Shown here: piece after piece, positions 10,647-19,084 of the stretch
Numbering within the stretch: the first letter of the stretch is position 1
Layout of the letters: every line of letters begins with the position of its first letter
From: Galerina marginata
Taxonomy: Eukaryota > Basidiomycota > Agaricomycetes > Agaricales > Galerinaceae
Assembly (NCBI GenBank): GCA_023014335.1
Contig: JAECYW010000019.1
Coordinates: forward strand, 372,001 to 436,000
Length of the DNA: 64,000 nucleotides
Direction: 5' to 3'
Program-made: the position numbers and the translations under genes
Notes under the pieces: generated by a model
Told to the model about the DNA's origin: nothing
Databases searched by the model: none
The model's input: only the letters and a program-made list of their open reading frames with translations

Positions 10647-10809
10647 GCGTTTTCGTCTGGGTAGGTGTGCTTGCGCTGCGACATGACGGTTGATCATAAA
10701 CGGTAAGTCGCGTCGCGTTGATTTGGCTGTGCACGTGCATGGCGGATTTCCTTTTTAGCTCACTCGGACTCATTAAAAAGTTCATCTATTTGATCACGGT
10801 TAAGTCCTA

Positions 10810-10906
10810 CCAGTCTCTATGGGATCAATTACCCGGGGATGACCGTCCAAATTCGTATGCACCCAAAATTCATTTGTCATCCCGGGTATTGATCCATAGA
10901 GACTGG
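10810..10906. repeat. Foldback of about 97 bp
   Basis: Left arm 10810-10842 and right arm 10877-10906 are near-perfect inverted repeats (ends CCAGTCTCTATGG and its complement) around a 34 bp spacer. The structure lies between the Gypsy element and the LINE. It has no coding potential. It could be a small foldback element or a regulatory hairpin; I see no clear target duplication. Confidence 0.75.
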
Positions 10907-11012
10907 AGGCGAGTCTAAGAGTAAACACGTCCATGCGCAATTGTTACGGCCGACACAAATGTTTAAGTTAAACGTTAAAGCCCGTTCCTGCGACTGCAAA
11001 TCAAGTGCATAG

Positions 11013-11013
<1 letters not shown>

Positions 11014-11047
<34 letters not shown>

Positions 11048-11049
11048 CC
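11014..11049 (+). repeat. CAA microsatellite
   Basis: About eleven CAA units followed by CCACCACC, in the presumed 5' untranslated part of the LINE. Confidence 0.9.
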
Positions 11050-11431
11050 ACCACCATACCCACGCCCAAAAAACACATAGTTCGCGTTTTCACGAACAAC
11101 CAACAGTCATAAAACTTCACAATATAGACCATCCACACCACCTTAAAATTCCCCACCCATTGATACTAATTTCTACTAGAGAAAACAAATTTTGACATCC
11201 CTACTTCGTTTTTGCTCCCTTGAACCAGCTTTTACTCCCACCCCTCCCAACCCAAAATCAACAATCCCTGACCATTTTACTAACAGTAAATACCTAACGG
11301 CCATTTGTAGCACAATCCTTTAACCTTGAAACCTTTTCATAACGAGTATCTAATCTCATCACCACGGGCACTTTAGCGTACATTCCCATTTAAACATACC
11401 CCGTTTAGACATTTCTCCCACAGGACTCCCG

Positions 11432-11830
11432 ATGGACCCTCCGGACATACGTATTGGTACTCCACCTCCAAACAATCCCCCTGTCCCCGCGACTCCGCCT
11501 CCCAAGAAAACGCCCCGTATCCCACCATTTACCCCTCGTACCCCTATGAAAATCAATAGGGATATTGCAGATATGGACACTGACAAACCGTTTAGCGAAA
11601 TGCTACTAGCTTCAGGTTGCAGCATTATCATCCGCGGCGTTGGAGCGAACAAGCGAAACTCGGACACGGAACAGATTGTTCGTGATGCGATCGCCAAAAT
11701 CCGAAAAGAGGACCCGGCCCTTACTGACATACCTGCGATTGTCAAACCATATCCGAACCGAGGAGAATGGACAACATCTTGCTATGTATCCCTCTGTCCC
11801 TCTATATCCACAAACGATGCCGAACCTTGA
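11432..11830 (+). CDS. LINE ORF, N-terminal proline-rich segment
   Basis: It starts MDPPDIRIGTPPPNN and runs 132 codons to TGA at 11828. The first 40 residues are rich in Pro, Lys and Arg, suggesting RNA binding; the rest (GCSIIIRGVGANKRN) resembles the start of a gag-like domain. It is in the same frame as the next segment, with only five codons between the TGA and the next ATG (11846), so it may be the beginning of one long ORF rather than a separate protein. Confidence 0.7.
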   Translation: MDPPDIRIGTPPPNNPPVPATPPPKKTPRIPPFTPRTPMKINRDIADMDTDKPFSEMLLASGCSIIIRGVGANKRNSDTEQIVRDAIAKIRKEDPALTDIPAIVKPYPNRGEWTTSCYVSLCPSISTNDAEP

Positions 11831-11845
11831 ACCGATCTCCTCAGC

Positions 11846-14071
11846 ATGTGGATGTCAGCCTTCTCACAATTCGATCCAAAATGGGAGATTGCGTGGACAC
11901 CAGCCAAAAGTGGAACGGATAGGCGCATGTGGATTCGTTTCCCCGACTTAACCCAATCCCTCGTGGACCAAGACAAAGCCAGAGCCAAAATCTTAAAATG
12001 GGCTAACGATAAAGATTACCTGACTTGCGGATCTTACAACACTGAAAAAGGAGGAGTTCAAATCAACCTTGCTTCCCCTCATCATGTTGATGACCTTGCA
12101 AGTCGAGGAAAAATAACCATCCCTGGATTTGATTACCCCCTTAGGGCAGTCCGCATCCGACAAATCAAAGTTCAAAACGCGCTCGAACTAATCATAACTG
12201 GTGTACCTACCGACTACGAAAACATGGACCGTGTACTCCAAAAATGGCTGTTCGCAAAATTCCAGAGTGACGGCCAGCATACCATTGCAGGAAGTCGTAT
12301 TCCACCGAACGAACCTGAGTCCATCGTCTTCCATATGCTGACCTGGGCGGATACCACCAAAGTTCTCGATAAAGAATATCAAGAAATGTTCAAAGTTGAC
12401 TTCGCACAATACGGACCCTCCCTCAGCCCGCCTCAGATTCTCGTCCACGTAAACAGCGTTGGCGTATTCAAAGCACTCGGAAGCATTCGTAAAGAAGTCA
12501 AACAAGGAGCAGCGGTCATTGAGGGGGGTATTGCCAAGATGAAACGAGACCTGGCACGCCAGATGGCTGATGTTGTCCGCGATAACCAACAACAGCATCT
12601 CGCAACCCAACTCCAGTTGACAAACATCAATTCAGGACTCAACAATGTAATCCAACATGTCGCAAACCTGGAAGACCGGATGATGACAACCCAACGCGCC
12701 ATCCTTGCTCAGTCCATAGAAGTAGGACTATCAAGAAACCTGTCGGATAACGCTAACGACCTCCTCAACCTCGAAATGCGCCTTCTTTTTGAACACGACC
12801 CAGTTAAATGCGGGAAGCTCGAGACCATGGTGGATAAGCTGAGAAGCCAGAGGGTAGAAATACAGACAAAGATGGAAAGTAGCAACCAAGAGTTCCTGGC
12901 GATCGTTCAAGGCCCTGGTCTTGGCCAAATCCATGGAGCAAACCCAACAACCGAGCCACTTTTGACTGCTATGACCACCCCAGGTGTCGCTGCTCCTACC
13001 AATACAGCTCCTACCACTACGCCGTCAGCTCCTCCTGGACTCAGCAACACCAACAAGGCTGTCACCATTGGAGTCCGACGGACATCTGGAGCAATGACCG
13101 GCACAGGAGAAGCTCATAACGACGCCAATAAGAGACGCCGAATCGAAAACAGCTCTCAGGCAGATTCAATGGATGTTGAGGTGACTTCCCCAACTATGGT
13201 ACGTCCTAATGACCATAAAATCCCGAACACCCTAATTGCGACTTACGGCGGTACCACAGCCTCTGTGAAGAAAATCAAAACACCTTCATCTCGACGACCC
13301 AAAAACTCGTTTCGAGGGGTTCTTGACACGCTGAGAGATCTGAGCAAGTACCGCCGTAGTCGCACCATTTTTTGTAGATCCTCAAATATGAATACATGCC
13401 CGAAATTCATCTTGGTAATCAGCATGATTGTTATCGCGTTAAGTCTACTTCAAGTCACACAAGCTGCTATGCCGACTTCGACATTATCAATATTTTCACT
13501 AAACGCCAACGGCCTGGTTCAGCCTGTCAAACTAAACCACATCAACAACGCGATCAAGGCTCGCAGGCCGCATGCCTTTGTAATCAACGAGACGAAGACA
13601 AAATCTAAGCTGAGCAAATCACTTCCTTTCTCGGAATACGATATATATGAGGAGGCAGGCGAACAAGCTGACAACTTCCACACATTCAAGTGGGGAGTAG
13701 TAGTTGGAATCCGCAAAGACATACAAATTGTGCGACGCCTAGAGGTCAAGCAGCAATCCCTAAAGGGGAGAATAATTGCAATTGATCTAATCTTACCATC
13801 GTCTGATGGGAGATGCCTTCCTCATCGATTTATTGGTTTATACGCGCCATGGAATCCAGGAGATGATGGGATTAGCAAAGATTTCTGGAATGATGTGACA
13901 GACCTGTGCAAATCCACTGAGACGTCATGGTCAGTTGCTGGAGATCTTAACGCAACTATATCTCCACTCGAGAGGCTCTCAGGAGGACAAGAAGCTCGCC
14001 GACAATACCAGCAGTTCCTCCAGGAAACTGGTGGTCATGATTTATGGTCTGATTATCCAGAACGAACTTGA
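11846..14071 (+). CDS. LINE gag-like region and APE endonuclease
   Basis: The frame is open for 741 codons. The first half has a tryptophan-rich gag-like part and a helical segment (about 12480-12900) likely to form a coiled coil. A strongly hydrophobic stretch of about 20 residues (13408-13463) ending LLQVTQA looks like a membrane or signal segment and directly precedes the endonuclease start MPTSTLSIFSLNANGL. APE-type motifs follow: FVINETKTK, GLYAPWNPGD and VAGDLNATISPLE. The frame stops at TGA 14069 inside the endonuclease domain, and the missing part (IIDRVVSSS ... TDHRPIVARL) continues in frame after it. The TGA sits where Trp would fit. Confidence 0.8.
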   Translation: MWMSAFSQFDPKWEIAWTPAKSGTDRRMWIRFPDLTQSLVDQDKARAKILKWANDKDYLTCGSYNTEKGGVQINLASPHHVDDLASRGKITIPGFDYPLRAVRIRQIKVQNALELIITGVPTDYENMDRVLQKWLFAKFQSDGQHTIAGSRIPPNEPESIVFHMLTWADTTKVLDKEYQEMFKVDFAQYGPSLSPPQILVHVNSVGVFKALGSIRKEVKQGAAVIEGGIAKMKRDLARQMADVVRDNQQQHLATQLQLTNINSGLNNVIQHVANLEDRMMTTQRAILAQSIEVGLSRNLSDNANDLLNLEMRLLFEHDPVKCGKLETMVDKLRSQRVEIQTKMESSNQEFLAIVQGPGLGQIHGANPTTEPLLTAMTTPGVAAPTNTAPTTTPSAPPGLSNTNKAVTIGVRRTSGAMTGTGEAHNDANKRRRIENSSQADSMDVEVTSPTMVRPNDHKIPNTLIATYGGTTASVKKIKTPSSRRPKNSFRGVLDTLRDLSKYRRSRTIFCRSSNMNTCPKFILVISMIVIALSLLQVTQAAMPTSTLSIFSLNANGLVQPVKLNHINNAIKARRPHAFVINETKTKSKLSKSLPFSEYDIYEEAGEQADNFHTFKWGVVVGIRKDIQIVRRLEVKQQSLKGRIIAIDLILPSSDGRCLPHRFIGLYAPWNPGDDGISKDFWNDVTDLCKSTETSWSVAGDLNATISPLERLSGGQEARRQYQQFLQETGGHDLWSDYPERT

Positions 14072-15970
14072 GCCAATGACTGGACATGCAAGAGTAGAGC
14101 TGAAGGATCAAATTCCGTTGGCGGCAACATCATCGACCGAGTTGTGTCATCGTCATTACACTTGACTGATTCTGAAATTTCTGTTGCAGATCAACGTGAA
14201 GATTTCATACCATCGACTGACCACCGACCAATAGTTGCTAGACTCAACTATTCACTTACCGGTCAAGCGAATGAAGGTCACAATGATCCAGCAAGCAAAT
14301 TTATCAGGAAACGATCGAGCCCACTGAGGATCAAAATCCCTCTGAAAACAGAAAAGCAAAAGTATCAAGTTTTCCGAGATACTGTTGACAGTAAAATCCA
14401 AGCTAAGTGTTTACATGAACGTAAAGTCATTGACGATGACTCGTTCATTAAACAGTACCTGGATCTAACGGACATCATCGTGTCAACTGCGTCAAGTGTC
14501 TTTGGACATGCAAAGCCATTTGTTGAAAGACATCACGGTATTTCAAATCCCAAGATCAAAGGTATTGTTTGTGATATGAAGGCTATTGGTGGGGCTATAC
14601 GATTTGAGAAATCAAACCGAACTGTGCATGTATCGCTCAAGGCGATTAAACATCACACCCAAACTAGAGTGGACCACTCAAAGATGGATACGAGTGATAC
14701 ACTACTCCAGGTCCTTAACCAGAAAAGGAGGCTCCTCCACAAAGCACTTTATGCCGAACGCACTAAAGAAATAATCACCAGGGCAAAACAATCCGATAAA
14801 TATCGAATTGCAATGGCACTAAAAGGGTCGACAAAAAAGATGATCAACTCATCTGACTACGTCTCCCTACCATTTGTCATCAATGACCTTGACAGCCCAG
14901 ACAACCTTGTGTGCGATCCTGAAGGGGTCAAAGCAACAATTAGGGAGTACTTTACAAGGCTATATGACCACACCCGCATTCCAGATTTCTCAAAACCATG
15001 GCTAAAAACCCCTTCAGTGGTCGAAGTTCGAGAGCGTGTTGAAAGTAACAAGTTCCAATGGCCAAGGAAAGCTAGCCTAGCAGATTTTCGGGCCATGATA
15101 CGCAGAGGAAATCACCGCCCTTCTCCTGGGCCTGACAGATGGGAAAAATGGACTATAAAATCTCTCTCCGATGACGCGTTAACCATAATCCTTGACCTCC
15201 ATAACTACGAAGTTATGAACTCATGTTTCCCTGGAAATGTGAAGGATATGTGGCTCACCACAGTGTACAAACGTGGACTGCGAACAGACCTTAAAAACTG
15301 GAGGGGTCTTTCTTTCTCTAATTTCCTTGCAAATTCTCCGATGACATGGTTAAATCAGTGTCTAATCCAATACGCAGCCGAGAAAAGAATCCTACCAGAT
15401 ACCCAGGTAGCTGCACAACCAGGAGTCCAAACTCGTGATCTCATGAGCTATCTCTCTGCCATTAAATGCTGGGCCACCCGACATAAAAAGCCGGTATATG
15501 CGATTAAACGCGACCAGATGAAAGGCTTTGATTATCTATCACCCGAAGGATTTTATGACGCTATACAATCTTATGGTCTACCTCCTGAGATCATAGATCT
15601 TGACAGAGCTGCCCAAGAAAATGTCAGATGCTTTATACACACAGCATATGGAGCTACGTCACCTATAACAGTATCAGGTGTCAACAAACAGGGTGGCCCA
15701 GCATCGCAACTGAAATCGACATTCACAACGAGTATGGGACACTATTTCTTGTGTGACCTCCTCAAGGATGACAAGGATGCAATGGTTGTAACGTCGAGCA
15801 GCATGGAAAGAGATGACCCACATCTAAAAGGCGCAGAATTAAAGCTACTAGTAGCAATGGTTGAAGCAACTGACGACACTTACTTCTTCTCAAAATCAAT
15901 AGCATCACTTCAAAAGAATACCCTAGAACTAGAGAGGTTTCAATACGCATACAGCTGGCTGACCAACTGA
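14072..15970 (+). CDS. LINE endonuclease end and reverse transcriptase
   Basis: This is the same frame as the preceding segment. It begins with the C-terminal endonuclease motif TDHRPIVARL (14218-14250), then a linker, then reverse transcriptase. RT blocks seen are PSPGPDRWEKWT (15119-15155), RDQMKGFDYLS (15510-15540, catalytic Asp region) and EATDDTYFF (about 15864-15890), where the usual Y/F-x-D-D is A-T-D-D. The frame ends at TGA 15968 after FQYAYSWLTN, a point where related fungal LINEs would be expected to carry Trp (from general knowledge; not checked by alignment). There are no frameshifts. Confidence 0.85.
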   Translation, partial: ANDWTCKSRAEGSNSVGGNIIDRVVSSSLHLTDSEISVADQREDFIPSTDHRPIVARLNYSLTGQANEGHNDPASKFIRKRSSPLRIKIPLKTEKQKYQVFRDTVDSKIQAKCLHERKVIDDDSFIKQYLDLTDIIVSTASSVFGHAKPFVERHHGISNPKIKGIVCDMKAIGGAIRFEKSNRTVHVSLKAIKHHTQTRVDHSKMDTSDTLLQVLNQKRRLLHKALYAERTKEIITRAKQSDKYRIAMALKGSTKKMINSSDYVSLPFVINDLDSPDNLVCDPEGVKATIREYFTRLYDHTRIPDFSKPWLKTPSVVEVRERVESNKFQWPRKASLADFRAMIRRGNHRPSPGPDRWEKWTIKSLSDDALTIILDLHNYEVMNSCFPGNVKDMWLTTVYKRGLRTDLKNWRGLSFSNFLANSPMTWLNQCLIQYAAEKRILPDTQVAAQPGVQTRDLMSYLSAIKCWATRHKKPVYAIKRDQMKGFDYLSPEGFYDAIQSYGLPPEIIDLDRAAQENVRCFIHTAYGATSPITVSGVNKQGGPASQLKSTFTTSMGHYFLCDLLKDDKDAMVVTSSSMERDDPHLKGAELKLLVAMVEATDDTYFFSKSIASLQKNTLELERFQYAYSWLTN

Positions 15971-18277
15971 TCAAAATCAAATGCATACATACTCGCACCT
16001 GAAGAAGATACCCAGTATCCTGGAACCATAGTATTCCAATCAGTATCTGTCGGAAGGGGAGTCAACCCACTCGAAATCACAGAACACGAAGTCGCACTGA
16101 TTAGAGATGACATAGACTTCCTGCGAACAAAGATCGATAATCCCACGGAAAGGTTCAACGAACTTAAAAGTTTCATCGAAAGCTTTCAATTCCCGACAGT
16201 AATCGGCCGACTCCCAATCACACTCATACGGAAAATTGTAGCCCAGAACATCATATCCAGATGCCGTGCCCTATTATCCCTTCAAACAATCACCAAATCA
16301 GATGCCGAAGCTTTGGACAGGCTAATTATCCGTAAAGTGCACAACGCACTCAACTTCCCATTCCAACCAGCGACAGAGATAGCAAATCTACCGGTAGCAA
16401 AACATGGCTTCGGTTTCCCGTCTATTGCACGAATCAATGCTGGACTTGCCGTTGAAGGGATACAGCGCGACCTGAACCATCATATTCCAGCCTATCGCAA
16501 AATGGCACTCATCACGCTAGCCGATTGGACATGCGAGAAGGCAGGATGCTTAAACCCTCTTGACGGCGATGGCCTTCAAAAGGACTACACCCGATACATG
16601 AAGTCAATACCAGCTAATTGGATTGTAGCCCAGAAAACAATGCAGTCACTGTCACTATCCCTCAGACAAACAGATCAATCCGACATCGCAAAAGGTGATG
16701 TCTCAATATCCCATGTCGTAAAAATATGCAATCACAAAATGCAGCCGCAGGAAACAACGACAAGGGTCACTGGAACGACATTGCTATCCCTCAAACGGAA
16801 GAACATCCTTAAACTAAAGGATCTAGGACCATGGATCATCAACAATGACGGAAACATCAAGTTATCAATAGCCAACAAAGCTTTCGACAAGTCATGGACT
16901 GAACCTGCACGGAAAAACTGGTCCAAACTCGTCGACCTATTCCAGAAACACCTTCACATGGACGACCTTGTCAATGGACCGATCGAACTAGCAATCAAGA
17001 GAAGTACAAGGCAATCAAGGGCAGAAAGATATGTCCAAACTCTAGCTAACACCTGCGGATTCGAAACATCGAAAGCAACTGATGGTAAAACCTGGGCATC
17101 TGACGGATCCATGATACCGGCATCTGCAAGTGTCGTAGACGACAAAACAGTAACAGGCGCCGCATCTGGAGAGAAAGCACTCGTGATGAGAATCCCGGGG
17201 CGTAATGTTTCCATTCTACATAGAGAACAAATAGGACTGATCATAGCCCTCATATTGTCAGAAAACTCAAAGACATTAGAAATAGACCGATATCATGGTC
17301 ATCAACTCCTAACAGACCACCTCAACTCAGTCCGATTGGTCGAAGATGGCCAGACCGTGATTTCCCAAATACCACGACTTCGATATATGAATGGGCGATC
17401 ATACTACCGATGGATCCTAGCCCTCATGGAACGGTCATACCTAAAAATTGAATACACGAAAGCACACTCAAACGATGACTCTATGGAATCTCGGATGAAC
17501 CACGAGGCTGATCACCTAGCGTCATCAAGCCAGAACATATTCAGACAACTACCCGAAGCCCCACTCCCCACTTTCCACATGAACGAGTTCACTTTCTATC
17601 AAAAACGCGACGGATGGATCGAGAGTAACATACCCCAATACGTTGATTTGCACATGGTCAACCAATCAGCAACTTCACTAGGATTTGGACGCAGCCATCG
17701 AATGTCAACCTGGGCCCACGACAAGACACCACCTCCGGAATACCCATACCTGAGAGCTGTATCAGCCCACTCAGCAGCCGTTCAACTATATGCGAGGTCA
17801 GGTCAATTGGCAACTGCCGATATATTGAAAAGCAGAAACAAACTTCAAGACGACAAGTGTCGATTAGGCTGCGATGCAACTGAAAGCGCAAGACACCTAT
17901 TTGTTCAATGCCGGCACTATGACAATTGGAGAAATGATGCCAGAAATGCAATCGTAGAAAACACCAAATTGAAGCTCGACACAATCAGGATTGAGGAGGT
18001 TCCCAAAACAAACCTCCTCGCAGCAGCTAAGTCGCTTTTCATCGACGACTCATCAATATGGCCGCTACATTACACATTATATTACCTAGGTCAACTGCCA
18101 AGCATAGAACACCTAATCTCAACCGACGCAAATATCAACAACATCCAAAAGAGACGTGTCATATCCAATATTTCGGCCGACTGGCACACCTCATCCATAC
18201 GACTTGCTGGCAGGATCTTTGGCGATTTCCAAAAACGCATGGCCGTTCTAAACCAATGCCCGACTCGTAGCCTTTAA
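15971..18277 (+). CDS. LINE RT thumb, RNase H and CCHC region
   Basis: In frame with the upstream RT part after TGA 15968. RNase H catalytic positions are visible as WASDGSM (about 17094), HREQIGL (about 17219), TDHLNS (about 17317) and a C-terminal NHEADHLA (about 17497-17520). A CCHC-like motif C-x3-C-x7-H-x4-C lies at about 17858-17911 (CRLGCD ... HLFVQC), near the C terminus as in other LINEs. It ends with TAA at 18275. There is no ATG near the start, consistent with it being the tail of one polyprotein rather than a separate gene. Confidence 0.85.
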   Translation, partial: SKSNAYILAPEEDTQYPGTIVFQSVSVGRGVNPLEITEHEVALIRDDIDFLRTKIDNPTERFNELKSFIESFQFPTVIGRLPITLIRKIVAQNIISRCRALLSLQTITKSDAEALDRLIIRKVHNALNFPFQPATEIANLPVAKHGFGFPSIARINAGLAVEGIQRDLNHHIPAYRKMALITLADWTCEKAGCLNPLDGDGLQKDYTRYMKSIPANWIVAQKTMQSLSLSLRQTDQSDIAKGDVSISHVVKICNHKMQPQETTTRVTGTTLLSLKRKNILKLKDLGPWIINNDGNIKLSIANKAFDKSWTEPARKNWSKLVDLFQKHLHMDDLVNGPIELAIKRSTRQSRAERYVQTLANTCGFETSKATDGKTWASDGSMIPASASVVDDKTVTGAASGEKALVMRIPGRNVSILHREQIGLIIALILSENSKTLEIDRYHGHQLLTDHLNSVRLVEDGQTVISQIPRLRYMNGRSYYRWILALMERSYLKIEYTKAHSNDDSMESRMNHEADHLASSSQNIFRQLPEAPLPTFHMNEFTFYQKRDGWIESNIPQYVDLHMVNQSATSLGFGRSHRMSTWAHDKTPPPEYPYLRAVSAHSAAVQLYARSGQLATADILKSRNKLQDDKCRLGCDATESARHLFVQCRHYDNWRNDARNAIVENTKLKLDTIRIEEVPKTNLLAAAKSLFIDDSSIWPLHYTLYYLGQLPSIEHLISTDANINNIQKRRVISNISADWHTSSIRLAGRIFGDFQKRMAVLNQCPTRSL

Positions 18278-18318
18278 CTCTTTGTGTACATATCTTTCTA
18301 ACGGCAGTGAACCTGGCA

Positions 18319-18820
18319 CAAGGGGGCACCGGGATTCGAATCCGTGACCCGGGGTAGGGGGGGGGGGGGGTGGGCTGCCGGAGGCTTAAAAAAATTTTAT
18401 TTTGGGGGGTAAAATCTGAAATTTTATGCACAAACACTAGCTTTCGAAGCAATATATTGGTTTTATAACTTGAAAGCTTCACTTTCGACAGGTGATGCAT
18501 ATTTACACCACTTGGGGAGAGTTTTTGATTGAATTTCGACGACTGAGGAGCACGGTGAGATTTCAAAAAAATATAGGATGTACAGTAGCCATACATTTAA
18601 TATATACTGTACAGTGAAAACCTGTTGCTTCTGCCTATTCACGGTGCCGCAGCTCGGGCAAGTCGTGTCCGTCAAGTCAGAGACCACAAAGGTGAGTAAA
18701 ACATACCGCTTTTGGACAAAAAACATACCCATATGGGTTGCGGGAGGGGGGGGGGGGTAGGCGAGAGCTTAAAGAGAAAAATCGACCCCGGGTAGTTTTT
18801 CGAATCCCGGTGCCCCCTTG
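18319..18820. mobile_element. hAT-like MITE, 502 bp
   Basis: Terminal inverted repeats of about 22 bp (CAAGGGGGCACCGGGATTCG and its exact complement at the right end) are flanked by an 8 bp target duplication ACCTGGCA at 18311-18318 and 18821-18828. An 8 bp duplication is typical of hAT elements. No ORF is seen. Long G runs lie just inside both ends on the same strand (about 18356-18371 and 18747-18760). It is inserted in the 3' region of the LINE. Confidence 0.9.
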
Positions 18821-18828
18821 ACCTGGCA

Positions 18829-19084
18829 GCTTTTCCCAAAGGGTTTTTAATGCATCCGGTACTAGCGACTTACCTCTCTCTTTCTCAAAAGTTGGTCCAT
18901 CGAGGATAATTTCTTAATTAGCCTTAATCTCCTGTAGATGTAGATGGATGTCTTATTGTAACAATTGTAACACTGGCTTCTGATAGGAGGCCTGATGGGC
19001 ATCCTCACAGTGCAACTCAAATTTTTGGCTAAGTTATTTATAGCTCATACAATCGAGATCGAACTTCGATCCTCCCGAGAAGGT
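18829..19084. other. LINE 3' region and junction to the NACHT copy
   Basis: This is the continuation of the LINE 3' untranslated region beyond the MITE. It includes the short repeat TGTAACAATTGTAAC (about 18958-18973), a plausible 3' terminus. No coding potential was seen. It abuts the 3' end of the NACHT copy N1. Confidence 0.5.

Larger units (their letters stand above)
3158..10684 (-). pseudogene. Host-type ORF split by the Gypsy retrotransposon
   Basis: An ATG at 10684 (minus) starts a frame beginning MSQRKHTYPDEN that runs into the retrotransposon at 10646. On the far side of the element, the frame that starts at the target-duplication copy at 3474-3477 is open to a TGA at 3158. Removing the element and one copy of the 4 bp target duplication joins both parts in the same frame, giving about 130 codons without a stop. 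The left part contains the basic stretch PKKRKLRQ, which resembles a nuclear localisation signal, followed by an acidic/helical tail. I do not recognise the family. It may be one exon of a longer gene, since the end near 3158 has no obvious domain boundary. The in-frame continuity supports a real coding region disrupted by the insertion. Confidence 0.5.
11000..18980 (+). mobile_element. Tad-like LINE (non-LTR retrotransposon)
   Basis: One plus-strand frame from 11432 to 18277 contains, in order, a gag-like region, an APE-type endonuclease, reverse transcriptase, RNase H and a CCHC motif. This is the layout of RNase H-bearing fungal LINEs of the Tad/I type. The outer ends are not fixed: the 5' end probably lies near the CAA tract, and the 3' end may be near 18977, where TGTAACAATTGTAAC occurs (such elements often end in short repeats rather than poly-A). 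Three TGA codons interrupt the otherwise open frame. A MITE is inserted downstream of the stop. Confidence 0.85.

Noticed and set aside
11432..18277. Mitochondrial origin (TGA read as Trp) for the LINE region
   Set aside because: The neighbouring sequence is clearly nuclear: genes with spliceosomal introns, LTR elements and MITEs. One element with TGA codons is better explained by mutation or readthrough.
18319..18345. Possible tRNA (T-arm-like GATTCGAATCC)
   Set aside because: It is part of an exact inverted repeat bounded by an 8 bp target duplication; no D-arm, anticodon arm or acceptor stem can be made.
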